From Cyathus striatus (taxonomy: Eukaryota > Basidiomycota > Agaricomycetes > Agaricales > Nidulariaceae), in the NCBI GenBank assembly GCA_025738555.1, contig JAOVFP010000015.1, positions 2,604,001-2,668,000 of the forward strand: DNA of 64,000 nt, written 5' to 3'. The translations under genes were made by a program, and so were the position numbers. The notes beneath the pieces are model-generated. The model worked only from the letters and a program-made list of their open reading frames with translations, was not told the DNA's origin and did no database searches. Within the stretch, counting starts at the first letter, position 1, and each line of letters begins with the position of its first letter. This document shows, in pieces, positions 10,683 to 24,800 of the stretch.

Positions 10683-11261
10683 ATGTCTTCATTGCTACCC
10701 AAGTTCTCTCGAGTGACTATTCCTCGCCCTATCTCCCGCGTCTCTGTGCGTAACTATGCAGTAGAAAAGCCCAGAGGCAGACCAGAGACGTCCGTGGATC
10801 CCAAAAAAGAAAATATTCGACGTGCTCTTTATCCCGGAAATCTACGAAATCGCGCTACGCCCGTGGGCACATGGCGTCCCGATGTTGGTCATGCCATTCA
10901 ACGTGCTATTCCATCCGTACAAGCCCATGAGACAATAGAACGCACGTGGAAACTGTTCTTACGGCACCAGCGCAAAAGGCGGGAGGCGGAGCTCGAGAGG
11001 AAGTTTGCATGTATGAAGAACGCTATGGACGAGCTTGCGAGGATTGACAACACGCTCTATATTGAAGCCAACAAGCCGGAGGATCCTAAAAAGCGCCTCC
11101 CTGCGGAAATGGAGTTATTGAAGTCACTGAAAACTGCAGAATTTCGCATTATGGAGGGCCGGATACGTGGCTTATTCCCTCGAGAGTTGCGACCTCCAAC
11201 CGATACACCGGCACGCTCTGGTTGGAACTACGAGTGGAAGCCTTTCCCTCGACCTCTCTAA
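10683..11261 (+). CDS. MRPL28: Mitochondrial large-subunit ribosomal protein mL40 (yeast Mrpl28 family)
   Basis: Single-exon gene of 192 codons. The start at 10683 gives an N-terminus rich in Arg and Ser (VTIPRPISRVSVRNYA) that suits mitochondrial import. The mature part has the family's signature order: IRRALYPGNLRNRATPVGTW, RPDVGHAIQRAIPSVQAHET, RTWKLFLRHQRKRREAELER, and the C-terminal GLFPRELRPPTDTPARSGWN. A longer frame begins at 10527, but that extension overlaps the uL1m presequence and leader and looks non-coding. Members are structural proteins of the 54S subunit. Confidence 0.85.
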   Translation: MSSLLPKFSRVTIPRPISRVSVRNYAVEKPRGRPETSVDPKKENIRRALYPGNLRNRATPVGTWRPDVGHAIQRAIPSVQAHETIERTWKLFLRHQRKRREAELERKFACMKNAMDELARIDNTLYIEANKPEDPKKRLPAEMELLKSLKTAEFRIMEGRIRGLFPRELRPPTDTPARSGWNYEWKPFPRPL

Positions 11262-11474
11262 TATGTAAGTTTTATTAGACATATTCCTTGTATGAAGATT
11301 CTCATCAAAATTCTTTTACAAGACTACCTTAGTTCTCTTTATAATACTTATCAATTTTATGATGTTCGAATGCTGGATTATCTTCTAGTTAGTATGGCCG
11401 CGACTGTCTCATGTTACTATCTTACACAGGTTATGAAAACGGACGTCAAGCACACGGCACACAAAAGTCGTGAA

Positions 11475-13470
11475 TTAACTCCATCTCTCCTCGCGCAGAC
11501 TAAAGGTTTCCGGTCCCAAAGTTGGATCCCCTCCTCGTCCAGATGGCGCCAGTTTTCCTACCACAGCACTGTGAACACCCTCAAGTGCCTCCGTCCACTT
11601 GCTCAAAGCAGCATACCGTTTCCTTTCCAAACTTTGCCTATAATGCAGTCATTTAGTTAAATTACAGACTAGATTGTGTTCAATACTTACTTGCTATCAA
11701 GCTCAAGTCTCATTCCCACTTGGTCGATTCGGCCTTCTACCTTACCCTCAAGAATTAGGCCGATCAGGAGTTCCTCAACTTCCGTCGTGTCAACGTTCAG
11801 TTGCTGCGGGAGTAAGTGTCAGCATTATATAAACAGTTATGTATCGCACATTTACCCTTGCCAAGAACGATAGTTCCAATCTTGTGTAGGGCTTGATGAG
11901 ATCGATCAGGTACTGCGTCCGTAGGCTACGAAGCAGTTCTCCAATGTAAGCTCGAATGAAGCTGTCATCCATGATTGTAGAACGATTGTCTGTGAGTAAC
12001 TGTAAATATAGAATACTCTGGTCGTGTTTAGAAGACAGGCACCTCGCAATATCTTCTCAGCCAGATGAACTTCACGGCGTTGGTAAGCATCGACCAGATC
12101 CGTCATTGCCTTAATTTGAGGATCCGTTTTGTATCTAGGTGGTAAAATCGTAAAGTATGCTAGAGAAGAAAGTAAATCTGCTTACGGTTTGGTCTCCTGG
12201 CTGTCAAATGGATTGACCTCACTACCTGTGAGCATATTTGCAAGCACGAGGTATTTCAGCACTTGGATGCGTTGTGGTGAACCAGCTTCATCATAATTTC
12301 GGAAGGACTCGAAGAAATCTTCGCTTGCACGATTCCATTGGCCTGTGTGTATGCCTGATTAACGAAAATCGAAACGACTGCATGGCACAAACGTTCTCCC
12401 ATCCACATTTTTCCACCACACTCCTTGATAACACCCATAATTCGAGGATGTGGTATAGCAGAACGAACAGCGTTGCTTGCGTTATATATTTCCTATCATC
12501 CAGTATAAATAATGAGAATTGAAGTCAAGCTTGCGTCGTTACCTTCAATTTCTTGAAATTTCGCATTTCGTTGTACATTTGAATTTCCAAGGCGTAAATT
12601 TCAAGTAGCTGAGTGCCACGTTGTGATTGATCGTCACCATCACCTGAAGTTGTGGCGCTATGGAGCTCTCGAATAAGCTACAGTCGCATTAGGGAATAGA
12701 TTGATAAGTTTTGTGTACCGATCGTACCTTCGATAACCGACCGTATTCCTTTCTGTCGAGCCACAGTTTAGCTAATTTGAGATTGGTCTTGACGGAGAGT
12801 CGCTGAAGAGGTAATGCAATTGAGTACGATAACATCACGACCAGAAAGCGATCTACCTCATTCTTTGCCTCTTCAAGGGCTTTCTTGGTTGCTTCATAGA
12901 ACTTCTCTAGAATATCGACTTCTACAACACCACCTTTTCCGCCACCAACGTAGTCCAGTATGCCGTTGATAGTTTTCTCTGAATAATTACGCGTCACTGC
13001 TGACTTGGTGTATGTCAAAAGTTCTCGATACGTCTTTAAGGCATCATTCGGTCGACGCAGATGAAGAAACAGAAGTTTAGTGGATTGTTTTAATGCTTTG
13101 AATCCCCTAATATTGATGGTCAGGCTCTATGAACAGCTGTCAAGCTGGACGCTACACACCAATCGCCTTTCTCCTCCTCCTGGTCTACGATTGCTCTAAA
13201 CTCCTTGAGAGCTCCTTCCGGGCTATCTTCCTTCTTAGCTATAAATTGAAGTTAGATATCGATATTTATCGAAGTATTGATAAGTCAACATTTTGCCTTA
13301 TAGTACATATTCTCGACATCTATACTCCCTGACTCGTTCGCATCGTCGCCATCAGAGTAGGTGAAGTCGTAATCCTACACATTGCGTCTTATTCAGGATA
13401 TAAATAAAATAGCCGCTATATTCACCTCATCGTCGCTACCTTGCATGTAATCAGCATCGTCGTCGTCCAT
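11475..13470 (-). CDS. CSN2: COP9 signalosome subunit 2
   Basis: PCI-domain scaffold of the COP9 signalosome, which removes Nedd8 from cullin-RING ubiquitin ligases. The start at 13470 gives the acidic leader [20 protein letters not shown], typical of CSN2. Then follow [11 protein letters not shown], a TPR-like solenoid with [23 protein letters not shown] sequence, [20 protein letters not shown], and [17 protein letters not shown]. The winged-helix part ends [20 protein letters not shown] and [18 protein letters not shown] last intron joins this to a final exon ending REERWS (stop at 11475). At least nine short introns split the gene. It is convergent with mL40 and divergent from FAB1. Confidence 0.9.
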
Positions 13471-14153
13471 GGTTGGGAAACGTTATCTGTATTGAATGGA
13501 ATAGCCAGCGTTAGTCAAAGTAAAGAAATATGATGTAATAGTAGGTAAGGCTGAACTCACACGTATAAAAAGTACTCAAAGGAACCTAACAGGAGTTATG
13601 TATGAGATTCAATTAATGACACAGTCGTTCTTTATGGAACGAGCAGGAAGTCAATCACCCACTGTACTTAAGCAGATAACTAGACAGTGGAGTACACGTG
13701 CCTATGTGCGTGACTTAAGGAGGCTACAGCATAATAGATACAAACAAGTTAAATTCTGAATTTGAAATCTAGGCACCTGGCTAAGTCAAGGTTAAGTTCT
13801 AAATTGGTTCTAAATATTAAATAATTTGTGATTGATCTTGGTTTTCATTTTAGAGGCGCTTCATGGGCGTTTAAAACTCTAGAGCTCCACGATCCAAACC
13901 ATATGTCCCAATTCATGTCACAGTGAACCATCTGGAAGAGCTTCCACTCCAGTTGAGTATCCACGGCATCGGAACTAATAGTAGTACTTATAATAGAGGT
14001 GGAATGTATTGCACGTGACCGAATTTAGTTACCGTGCAAAGGTCCACCAGAAGCTCCTTTTATATAAGCTTCCTATATGTTGTAATCTTTCCTCATGCAC
14101 ATATTTCGCAGCATCTCTCGGGAGACTTGACTGTACTCTTGTCCTCGTTTATA
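13471..14153. promoter_or_regulatory. Divergent intergenic region, CSN2 / FAB1
   Basis: 683 bp between the two start codons; no gene, repeat or RNA was recognised. The FAB1-proximal part contains a TATATAAG-like word near 14,060. Both promoters should lie here. Confidence 0.5.
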
Positions 14154-17100
14154 ATGGAGTCTCCCAATGTCACTTCTTCGCCTGCCCTCTCATTGGGCTC
14201 GCTCAATCCCGGACACCCCGGTCAAACGTCGAGATCCAGAAGCAGCACGAAACTTGCAGATGATGTAACCAGCTTAACGTCCTTTAACCCATTCTCTGAA
14301 GAGGATGAGAACGACCAAACATCATATACCTTAGTCACGTCCTTATTTTCCAGAATGAAAAATACTTTATCTGCTCCATTACAGTCAGCGGTCACTGTTG
14401 CACACTCATCTACAACTTCCAATCCCAGTGCCCCAGCCCTCGGGTTAACGCCTGCATCAGAGCAGAGACGACCATCATACTCTGCTGCACAGACTCAGAG
14501 TAGCTACTCTTCTGCGAAGTCTACCGATCGACCTTTGCCCTTGGTCACTGCTCCAGCTCAGGCAGCACCGCCACTTGTGTCATTAACGCCGGCACGATCT
14601 GAGCTTCCTAGTTTCACCACTGAATATGATCGATCGCCTTCACGTAGGGGTAGCTTTTATTCACCCTGCGTTGAACCTGGAGAGAGCCTTCCGTTCGGAA
14701 CTTCTATCCCTGGGTTTCCGATTCAGGACGATGCAAGAAGTATAAAGACTGCTGCAAGCTTGCACCGTTCGGGCTCGGTTTCTAAAGTAATGAGAAGACT
14801 GCGGGGTGAGGGTGAGTGTTGTTGACCTTTTCATCGTCAATTTAGTCTCATACTGTTTCAGGGCTCTCTCGTGACTATTGGATGGACGACGAGAATTGTA
14901 AAGAATGCTATGATTGTAAGAGTGTATTCACGACCTGGAGGCGAAAACATCATTGTCGTATTTGTGGTAAGACTTGTTGTGCTTTCCGTTTTTCCTATAA
15001 AGATCAAATTTATTAGGCCAGATTTTCTGTTCACGTTGTGCGTCCAATATCATCAAGGGAACACGATTTGGACAAGATGGCATGGTGCGGGTTTGCAACC
15101 TCTGTTTAGAGAAACTTGCCCAGGTGGATGAAGATGAAGATGACAGGCGCTCCGTCGTTTCCTCTGTCACAAGTGCATTCCCCGCACATCAGCTGGGGAA
15201 CGATACGATTGCAGGTTTAGGGTATCATCCACAGTCTCCGTTTGCAGCCTCCCAGCTTTTTGGACGTACTGATGAACCGTTTAATTTGTATTCGATTGCA
15301 GAGACTCACAGGCCCATGTACGGCTCTGAGGGTAGTGAATCGCTTCCTGTCACACCTCACCTAAGGGAGCGCGAAGATGGTGTCTGGGAGTCTATTCGAG
15401 ATAACCCTGCCCCGTTTAGGAGAGCTGTTACAGATGAAGACAAGGATACAGACGACATTCCATCTTTCAGTCAGGAAGGTTCACCTACTACATCCGGATC
15501 CAAGCCAATGGTGGAGTCTTCAGTTACGAAACCTATCAATATCGAGGCTCCCACCAGCTCGATACAGTTCCCAGTTGGTTCTCCTGATTTCCTTGATAGC
15601 CCCAGAGCGACCAGCAGATCACGTCCCGGAGCGGCACCTTACGGTGATTTAGAGGTCGCAACCCCATTTATCCGTAGCCGTGTACATAGTAGGCTCGACA
15701 GTGTGGTGAATGGGGAACCAGGTTGGCGAACGCGGCGAGAAAGCACTGCGTAAGTGGCTACGCCATTAGCATACTACTGTATCGGTTCTAATGCTTCACT
15801 AGCTACGCCCAGGAACTAAACCTTACCTCTATGCTTCATCTCAAAATCATGTTGCGCCAGATGCTAACCAGCGAACAAATTCCCAATATTAAGGATTGGG
15901 AAGAATCATTGTTGCGTATGGCACTTCGGATAGCTCGCGAAATGACCTTCACAGCACTTCCCCATCGACAAGGGGAAGACATGGATGTAAGACGTTACGT
16001 GAAGATTAAAAAGATTCCTGGCGGTACACCCAAGGACTCAGAATATGTCAACGGAGTGGTGATTACAAAGAATGTTGCACATAAGCAAATGTCGAGACTT
16101 GTCAACAATCCCCGCGTTATGTTGGTAACATTCCCCTTGGAATTCCATCGTGTAGAGGGGCAGTATATGCACTTTGGTCAGATAGTTCGTCAGGAAAAGG
16201 AATATCTTGGGAACCTTGCAAGCCGTATAGCTGCTCTCCGACCACATGTCGTCTTGGTGGAAAAATCAGTATCCAGACTTGCTCTAGATGCGTTAGTGAA
16301 ACATAACATTGCTGTTGCCAGAACAGTGAAACCATCTGCTATCAAGACTGTCGCCAGAATGACACAAGGCGATATTTTCTCTTCAATAGACAAACTTGCA
16401 CTCGAGTCAAGATTGGGACATTGTGGCAGATTTAGAATTCAAACGTACGATCACCCTCTCATTCCCGGAAGGAGGAAAACATACATGCGGTTTGAAGGTT
16501 GCAATCGTGACATGGGTTGCACGCTTATTTTACGAGGAGCAGATATCGAGATCTTGCGCAGAGTAAAGAGAGTTACGAAGTTTCTCATTTTCATCGTAAG
16601 AAACTTGAAACTTGAAACACACCTATGGAAAGATTCAGTGATTACTCTTCCTCAATTTAATCCTGATGCAACTCCTCCACCTCTTAATGTTCGGCTTCAC
16701 CTATCTTCGTCGGCATTCCCTTTCAATGTTTCAGCTTTGCCGACTCACGTCGTAATACCCATTACTGAACTAGAGAAGGCCCAGTCCATGGCCGGCTCAG
16801 AACACGAAGATCTTCCCGATGAAGAAGCAGAGCAGCGTCGGCTCACTCGAAGGATCGACGAGTCTGTTGAACCATATACAAAGACATTCATTTCAGTATC
16901 TGCTACGTTGAGATTCCCTTTGCCATATCCAATACTTCGAATGAAAGAGCTTGATAACGAGCTTCTTGCTGCCAAAATGGCTTGGGAGGATGATATAGTT
17001 AGAAAAGAAGAGCGCTTACTGGCCTCCAATAAGCAAGAGCTTATGGTGAACGCTTCTTCTCCTTCGCTGTCAACCCCACAACAGGTTGTCCATCCAACCG

Positions 17101-20100
17101 GGATACCTGAAGACAATGAGAGAGAAGATATAAATGCTTTAATTGAAGCATTACCAACACTAAATCTTCCTGGAACTCCGGAAGCGGGGGATTTGCTTTC
17201 ACCTTCGGGAAAAGTAGATGACGACTCTTTCTATTTTGCAGGAGCCTCTCTTGGTACCACGACGAGCTCAGTTATTACCACGGGCTAATTACAAATAGCC
17301 CATTGGCGGAAGAGCCTCTAGCCACGATAAAGACCGCGACTGACATTTATCTCGAGAGTCGCTACAAACATGTCAAGTGGTTACACGAAGAGCATCGCCG
17401 TATATGGGAATGGTATCTCCGAAAGAACAGGGATGATTTTGTGGTAGAAAAGTATCAGCGAATTAGCTTATGGGAGTATACTATACCAACAGCTGATGTT
17501 GGCCAAGTTCGTGCTTGTTTTGCTCCTCGGTTAAACTACATAACCTTTTATGGCGAGAACGATATGACCCTTGGGCAGTTCATAGAGAAATCTGTAAGCG
17601 ATACGCTCGTACAATTCTTGGATCCTAAGGCCATATGCACCGGGAAAGGCTGTGATCAGCCTCTCGCCCGACATTGTAAAGTGTTTGTTCACAACGAAAC
17701 CAGGCTTTTTGTGGCTGTCGAGCAATGGGATGGTCAAATAATTGGTCGATCCAACTACTACCCTGCACCTGATTTGATTACAACCTGGAGTGCTTGTCGT
17801 GTATGTGGCTCTGCTACTCCGTTTATACCTGTATCAGAAGAAATGCAACGATACTCATTTGCGAAATTCTTGGAACTGCACTTTTATCCAGCAGATGTAA
17901 AGCTAGTTCAAGGCGCTGGATGCGAACATAATATTTACCAACATCATATCCGATATTTTGCTACCAAAGGCATGACGTTGAGATTCCAAGCTGACCCAGT
18001 GCCTATGCACGAAATCGTATACCCCCCATTCCGCATACGTGTTCGTCCAGAGACTCAGCTAGACTTGAAAAATTCTGATTTCCAAAGGCTACATCTCCGG
18101 AACATCTTATGGTATACCGGATTGGTCGATGATTTGAAGCTTATCAGCATTGATGCTGCTACCGGTGATGAAGAGACTGACTCTCGTCTTCGCAATGATA
18201 TAAATACATTGATTGCACGAGCGCAGGCAGAAAAAGAGGATATCGCACGATTGATAAACCTGATTTACAACGAGTCATCACCTACTGACACGTTGGCTCT
18301 TAATCAAGTTCATGCGTACAGACAAGACAAAATTGTTGCGTGGCAGCAAGATTTCGACAAACTACCCAAACCTCGTTTGGCTCAGACACTCGACAGGAAT
18401 AGTAAACGTACCTCTGCTTTTGATTCTGTTCGGGCTATATGGCCAAGACGATATGAACTACCCGGTGCCTTTGACAACCCTCAGTTGCCTTCTTCTACAG
18501 TTTCTGAGGCTGAAGAAGGACCTGTAAAGACAAGACGACTTACGGGAGATTCATTCACGTCATCCGCATCCGAAGCATCTGAACCGGAGACAAGTGTCGA
18601 CTCGGTTGAACCTACGTCTAATTCAATAGACGGAGAGTCTTCCGTTAGGGATGAGAACGACAGCAAGTCCGCCGACGATCTACGCTCAGATCCTGAGAGT
18701 GACTCGACAGTTGGTGCTCCAAGAGACGAAAGTATAGTTTCTGACAACCAGCCAGCTCAGCATAGAGTAAGTTCCGGATTTAAAGATTCGTATCATTTCT
18801 AATGTAAACTTCAGGAAGGGGGAAGTGCAGAGTATGCTCCAACCCATAGGATATCACGGCTGCCTCGTCGTTCTCACTACCAACCAAGCGTGGCAGAGTT
18901 AGTAAAGAAATATCAAGATTATCTTCCACCTCAAGGTGTTCATGATCTAGCCAAAACAGCCTTTCCTCCCTCTCATCAGATAATGTCCGAAAGCGAGCAA
19001 GAGTATTATACGCCGATTCAACGCCGACAACCAACTAAGAACAGAGGACGACATCATCTTCCTGCAAGGAAAGCATCTACATCAGATTTCGAGCAAAGCT
19101 ATGCTGCGAATGTGGCTCCTAGATATCTTACGCATGCTCGTCGTACCGGAACAACACAAATCGGAAGTAAAATACCCGCACCGATCGGTATATATACGGA
19201 CATGTTTGAGTCAGAAGCATCTCGTCGACCGTCTCCAGAGAAACTGGAGAAACGCATCTCTAAAAGATTAAAAGAAGTTCGCTTCAGTCGACCTCCTTCT
19301 CCTCAAAACAAAGGGGCCCAATCGTACAAAATGACAAAGAATAAGACACCTTCTCGTCTGAAAGACAAGACACCCATTCGACCGCCCCTTCGTCGTCCTC
19401 CAAGTCTTACTGGTGGCAAGGTATCTAACATCGCCAAGCATTTTGAACGTCTAGGTCGCGACGCTGAGCGATCCAAAAGTCGATATACTGTCATTCGTGG
19501 AAAAAGAGCTCGACCTGTCGCATCTGCCAGAGCCAAAGTCGAAGTTTTGGATAGTATCAAAGATGCTATGAAGGATGAAAGTGAAAGTTCCGACTCGTCC
19601 AGCGAAGCCGATGACGAAGGCGATGGAAATGATGAAGAACACCCCACTTCAACGACTATACAACAATCTTCAGTCGGGTTTCAACCTGACTCCCCCGAGG
19701 CCTCTATTAAGACAGCTCCTCCTGTAGCATCGTTCCCTGAAATAGTTGCAGATTCACCTACTGCCCAGGACACCGAAACCCCGACTCAATCCCACCCCGG
19801 ACATATATCCCTTCCTCCATCTCCGTTTTTAACGTCAGTGAAGGCTAAAGATCTGACTTTGACACCACCTACTTCTGCTTCGGACTTGGAACTGGGGCCT
19901 GTAGGAAATGAATTTCAGCGAAATTCTATCCTTAAAGCTATATCCGGTCTCTGGTTACAACCAACGAGACATGCTGAGAGCGATGATCCACTAAACGATC
20001 CAGAGCACATATTTCGTGACTCGTCTATGGTCGTCCGCATAGATGAACCAACTTCCATCATCGCTTTGGCTTTGAAGTAAGCTTTCTGTTCTACGTTTTC

Positions 20101-21668
20101 GTTTCCCTGTTTAATCGTTCTCAGTTCGCCGCAGTATCGAGAAATGCTGAACAGATCACACGCTGAGAAACGAACTGCACGAGAGGCCAAATTTACTGAG
20201 GCCAGTGAAGTATTCATGCCCGACGATCGCTCTTCAGCAGAATCAGCCTCTACATGGGGTGTTGTAAATGTTGATTCGGATGAATTGATGGACCCAGCAG
20301 AGGACCTTCGTGTTCCATCTTCTAAGTCTCCATGGGCCATATGTAGGTGATTCATTCCAAGATGCTCAGTTACTATTCTGATACTTTACAGCCTTTGAGA
20401 GTGGCGGATTAACCATTAGTTGTACGGTCCTTTATCCGGAACAATTTGACGCACTACGCAGAACCTACGATTGTGAAAAAAGTATGGTTGAATCATTGGC
20501 AAGATGTGTGAAATGGAATGCAAGTGGTGGAAAATCCGGCTCTGCATTCTTGAAAACTCGAGGTACCGTAAATTATCATTATATGTCATGAAATTATTCT
20601 CACAGACGAAAGACGACCGCTTTATTGCTAAGGAACTCTCAAGGACGGAATTGCAGACAATGGAGACGTTTGCTCCTGCATATTTTGATTATATGTCTTC
20701 CGCATACTCTGCGAATGTATGGGATTGTTGTCAATTCAGAAAGTATGATACTAAATATTAACAGCGCCCGACGTTGTTGGCAAAGGTCTTCGGCTGCTAT
20801 AAGTTGACTTTCAGAAAAACAGGAAAAGACCGTGGACACGGAAAACCTAAAGCCACACAAATGAATCTTTTGGTAATGGAAAACTTATTTTATGATAGAA
20901 GATTCACTAAGGTGCTTAACACATCCTTGCCTCGTAATTTTCGGGTGGCTGATGCGTAGTAGATATACGATCTCAAGGGATCCACTCGAAACCGCCATGT
21001 TCAGTCGACTGGACGAGAAAATGAAGTGCTTCTGGATGAAAATCTAGTTGAAAGTAAGTCTCGTTTTGTTATAACATCGTCACTCATGAAATTGTTCACT
21101 AGCCGCGCATCTGAATCCCTTCTATCTGCGAGAGCATTCAAAAAGAATTTTGAGAGGAGCTCTTTACAACGATAGCAAGTTCTTGGCAGACATAAATGTT
21201 ATGGACTACTCGCTGGTCTGCGGGGTGATTTATTTGTCACTTCAGCGGATATGTATCACCGAGACTGACTTTTGGTTTGAAGGTTGATAGTCAAAACAAC
21301 GAGCTGGTAGTTGGAATTGTCGGTGAGCTTATCATGGCATATTATCTTTTTATTTCTAAAATATCTGTAGACTACATCCGAACGTATACTTGGGATAAGA
21401 AGCTAGAGAGTTGGGTGAAAGAGTCAACCTTCTTAGGAGGCCCTGGCAAAGGAGAGCCAACCATTGTGACACCGAAGCAATATCGCCAAAGATTTATCAG
21501 TGCCATGGAGCGTTATTTCCCACTGGTATTTTGCTCTTAATGTTCCCAACCTGGTTATACACTCATTCATACACGCGATGAATTCAGATTCCAGATCGCT
21601 GGATGAAGCAAAAAGACGCCCCGGAAGAAGACTCGAATTGCCTTTCAGAACTTTGGCCAGATTGGTAA
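14154..21668 (+). CDS. FAB1: Phosphatidylinositol-3-phosphate 5-kinase Fab1/PIKfyve
   Basis: Large spliced gene for the endosome/vacuole kinase that makes PI(3,5)P2. Start 14154 ([10 protein letters not shown]). A Ser-rich leader of about 220 residues precedes a FYVE zinc finger with [17 protein letters not shown] and VRVCNLC, split by an intron. Next is the CCT/TCP1-like domain (about 15,830-16,660; [22 protein letters not shown]). A Cys-rich conserved central region follows ([22 protein letters not shown]). Then a long low-complexity Ser/Pro linker (about 18,480-19,900). The C-terminal PIPK domain (about 20,390-21,668) has [11 protein letters not shown] and [11 protein letters not shown] and ends LSELWPDW. 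Frames are joined by many short introns, one near 17,251-17,319. Gene ends 186 bp from convergent TAF2. Confidence 0.93.
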
Positions 21669-21854
21669 TAATACACCACTAACCTATAGCTATTTACCAC
21701 TGGTAAACATACCAATGCACGTTAATCATCTAATTTTGAGTGTAGAGGGCATCTACATATTTACCCCTAAAGTTACATACCCCTACTATTGTACATAATA
21801 AATGGCTCATTCCCTACGATTACGCGAATGTATAAGTAACAAACATCAGAGTCA

Positions 21855-24800
21855 TCATCCCATTTTAATCTTCTTCGTCGGCTGCGGGGTGCCTTTCTCA
21901 CCATCTTTTCTCTTCTTGGATGCACTGGATTTCCATCCTGCCAATAAATCATGATATCGTATGCGGAAGTTGTTTGTAATAATTCCAACTTCGGATTCAG
22001 CACCATTAAATTTGATTGCATTTTGGACCATGAGCTCTATATCAGCATCGAATGCTTCGACCGTTTCATACTTATCTTGATCAAGCTTCTGCCTTATTGT
22101 CCGCAAGTCGCGTGCATCCCTACGAGGAATGATATCAAAATACGTTGGAATTTCCAACTTGATGGGATCGACGGGCTCTCTAAACAGCCAGGAACTGCAG
22201 TACTCTTAGCGATGTAACATTCTATCGGAATAAAAACTTACATATCCTCCTTCACAAGGGTAGTCATTATTCCCTGAAGTCCACGCTTTTCCCCCCAAGA
22301 AAGCTTTCGCTCCATCGCTTTAGGCCAGTCCTTCTTGAAAGCCTTCTCCACAGTATCTGCACATACCACAGGGTATGTCTTGGGCGGATTAAACTGTCGA
22401 CAATTACTGAAAACAAGCTCGACATCTTTTCTGAAAATTTCCATGGTGTCATATTTCCCCTCGTTAAGCTTGTTGGAAATGGTTCCGAAGTCCATCGGAT
22501 GTTTTATCTCATCCAAGTACCTGCAGAGAGGACGTTAACAAAACAGAAAGAATAGCGTTGCTACCTGTACCTACGTCGGACAGCCGTCTAGTATGGGGTC
22601 GACGGGCCTGGCAAAAATGGCATAACCGTCCACTCTCTGTAGAACCTTAAGAAGGTCTTTGCATTTCTTCTCATTGATGGGAGTAGTTTGAACAACCAGT
22701 TGCTTCTTTTGCTTAGTTACCACTGGCTGAGGAGAAGGAGAAGGAATAGCTTCCTTCTCCCTTTCCTTCTCCCTTTCCTTCTCCTTGCCTTTGAGCGTAG
22801 ATCGAATAATTTCGCTTGGAATGGTTTCTTGCGACCTCTCTTTCTTGGATTTCACTCCAAGTATAACAGGCTTTGCAGTGGAACTCGAGGCTGATGCTGG
22901 AGTAGAAACAGGAACAGCGAGGTTGGAGGCAAGGCTGGATGATCCAGGTGGTGTCGGCTTCTCTTTCTTTGCCGGGGTGGCAAGTGCTAGTATGTCGTCG
23001 TCATCGATAAGATCAGGTTTCTTCCGCTTGGGGGCACTGTTAACCTTTTCCTTTTCCTTTTCCTTTTCCTTGTCCTTTTCCCTGTCCTTTTCCTTTTCCC
23101 TGTCCTTGTCCTTGTCCTTGTCCTTTTCCTTTTCTGTTGGACGACGTCGTTGCTCGTTCTCGAGTGCAATTACTTCCTGAAGAAGATCATGGGATCCATC
23201 ATCTACGTACTCGGGAGGTGGTGTTTCAGCAGTGGGAATCGATGTCATTGGAATAGCTGGCGTTTCTGTCAGCTTCGATTTTTTGATTTTGATAGCAGGC
23301 GTCGGGACTCGCGCAGGTCCTGTTACTTTGGGCTTTGATCCCATTTTAAGCTTGATCGTCGGGCGAACAGGTGCATCAGTAGATGTCGGGGTTTCAGGAA
23401 TTGGAGTGACCACCCGAGAAGGTATAGTTGATGAGCTAGTACGCGAGGGAACAACGGAAGGTGCAGACGTTGATGGCGCAGTAGGACGAATAGAGCGAGA
23501 AGAGGCAGTGGGAGGAGCAGTGCGGGAAGGCGTAGACGAAGCAGTGGACGAAGGAAAAGCCGCCTTTGGCACCGGTGGCAGATTACGCGGAGGTTGGCTA
23601 TTTGAAGATGACGCTCGAGGAAGATGAGCTTTATCAGCGGCTTGTAAAGTCTTATTGATGATGGTCCACTCTATGGTATACCTCGTTTAAAAAGTAATGT
23701 GAATAATCTAGATTAAATGAACGCACGTTTTTCAAAGAAAGTTTCAATTGCGATAGCTTCATTATGAACAAAACTTCCAGGCGCATTATATAATTTTGCG
23801 TTTGAAATCACCAAGCGAAAATCAGCTTGAAAAGCAAATCGGTCCTTGTACATGCCTTCCTCAAGTTTAGCACCCATGGTACTCAGGTCCATGGGATCCT
23901 TAATCACTTCAAAATAACTTAAACAAAATTAGTAAAAGTGAACGGCACACTGATATAAAAAAAGTATACTTCGGAGCATGGTCACGGATTGGATCCACAG
24001 GTTGAAGAAAGAGTAGAGCATGCTTGTTAGCCTTGAGTTTCTTCAACGCACTACGTGATGCACGCAGGTCGTTTAGACTCATTCCTCCACCTTGTGCCTT
24101 TGGTACTGGCACAGGCTTAGAAGGTACTACTTTGAGCGGCTTGCCCTTGAGCTTGGTAGCCTTCGCTGAAGGAGGAGGTACAAATGCAACGCCTTTCTTA
24201 GAGGGCTCAGCTATAGGAGTTGCAGGAGTTCGAGGAATAATATCGAGGGGCCGAGAAACAACAGGTAGTTTCAGCTTAGCAGGAGTGCTAAGAGGGACAA
24301 GAGGACTCTTGGCAGGAGGACCTCCAGATTTAATAACTCTAGGAGCTTTGACTGAAACTTTGGGAGTCGGTAGCGGCGGTGCAGTCTCTGTAACAGGTGT
24401 GCTTGGTATATGAATTTTGAAGGAGGGAGCAGTGGGGGGTGCTTCTTCGAACGGTCGAATCAAGATATCGCAAAGTTTAAGGATACACCACCGAGCTTCA
24501 TGATCCACACCAGGTGCTCTGCGCATACTATGTCAGAACAAAACTACAAAGCAGAATTTAGACACACAGTGCGATCGGCATCACGAATTCTCGTAAAACC
24601 TCGTTCTTTCCGATTTCACGATCTTTACGCAGCACCTTAATCATCGCATCTAATTCGCTCTTCTTTAAGTCCTTGGTCTTCTCTGGCAGATTTCCATCCT
24701 CTTCAATGAGCAATGATTCGGATTCTTTCAATGTCGACTTCATCTCTCCCATTTGAACCAATAAAGCAAGACTGTAACAAGCGTTGCGGGCAACGTGACG

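Noticed and set aside
22785..24413. Two ~130-codon frames on the + strand opposite TAF2
   Set aside because: They are antisense shadows of the Pro/Ser and Lys/Glu tracts of TAF2.
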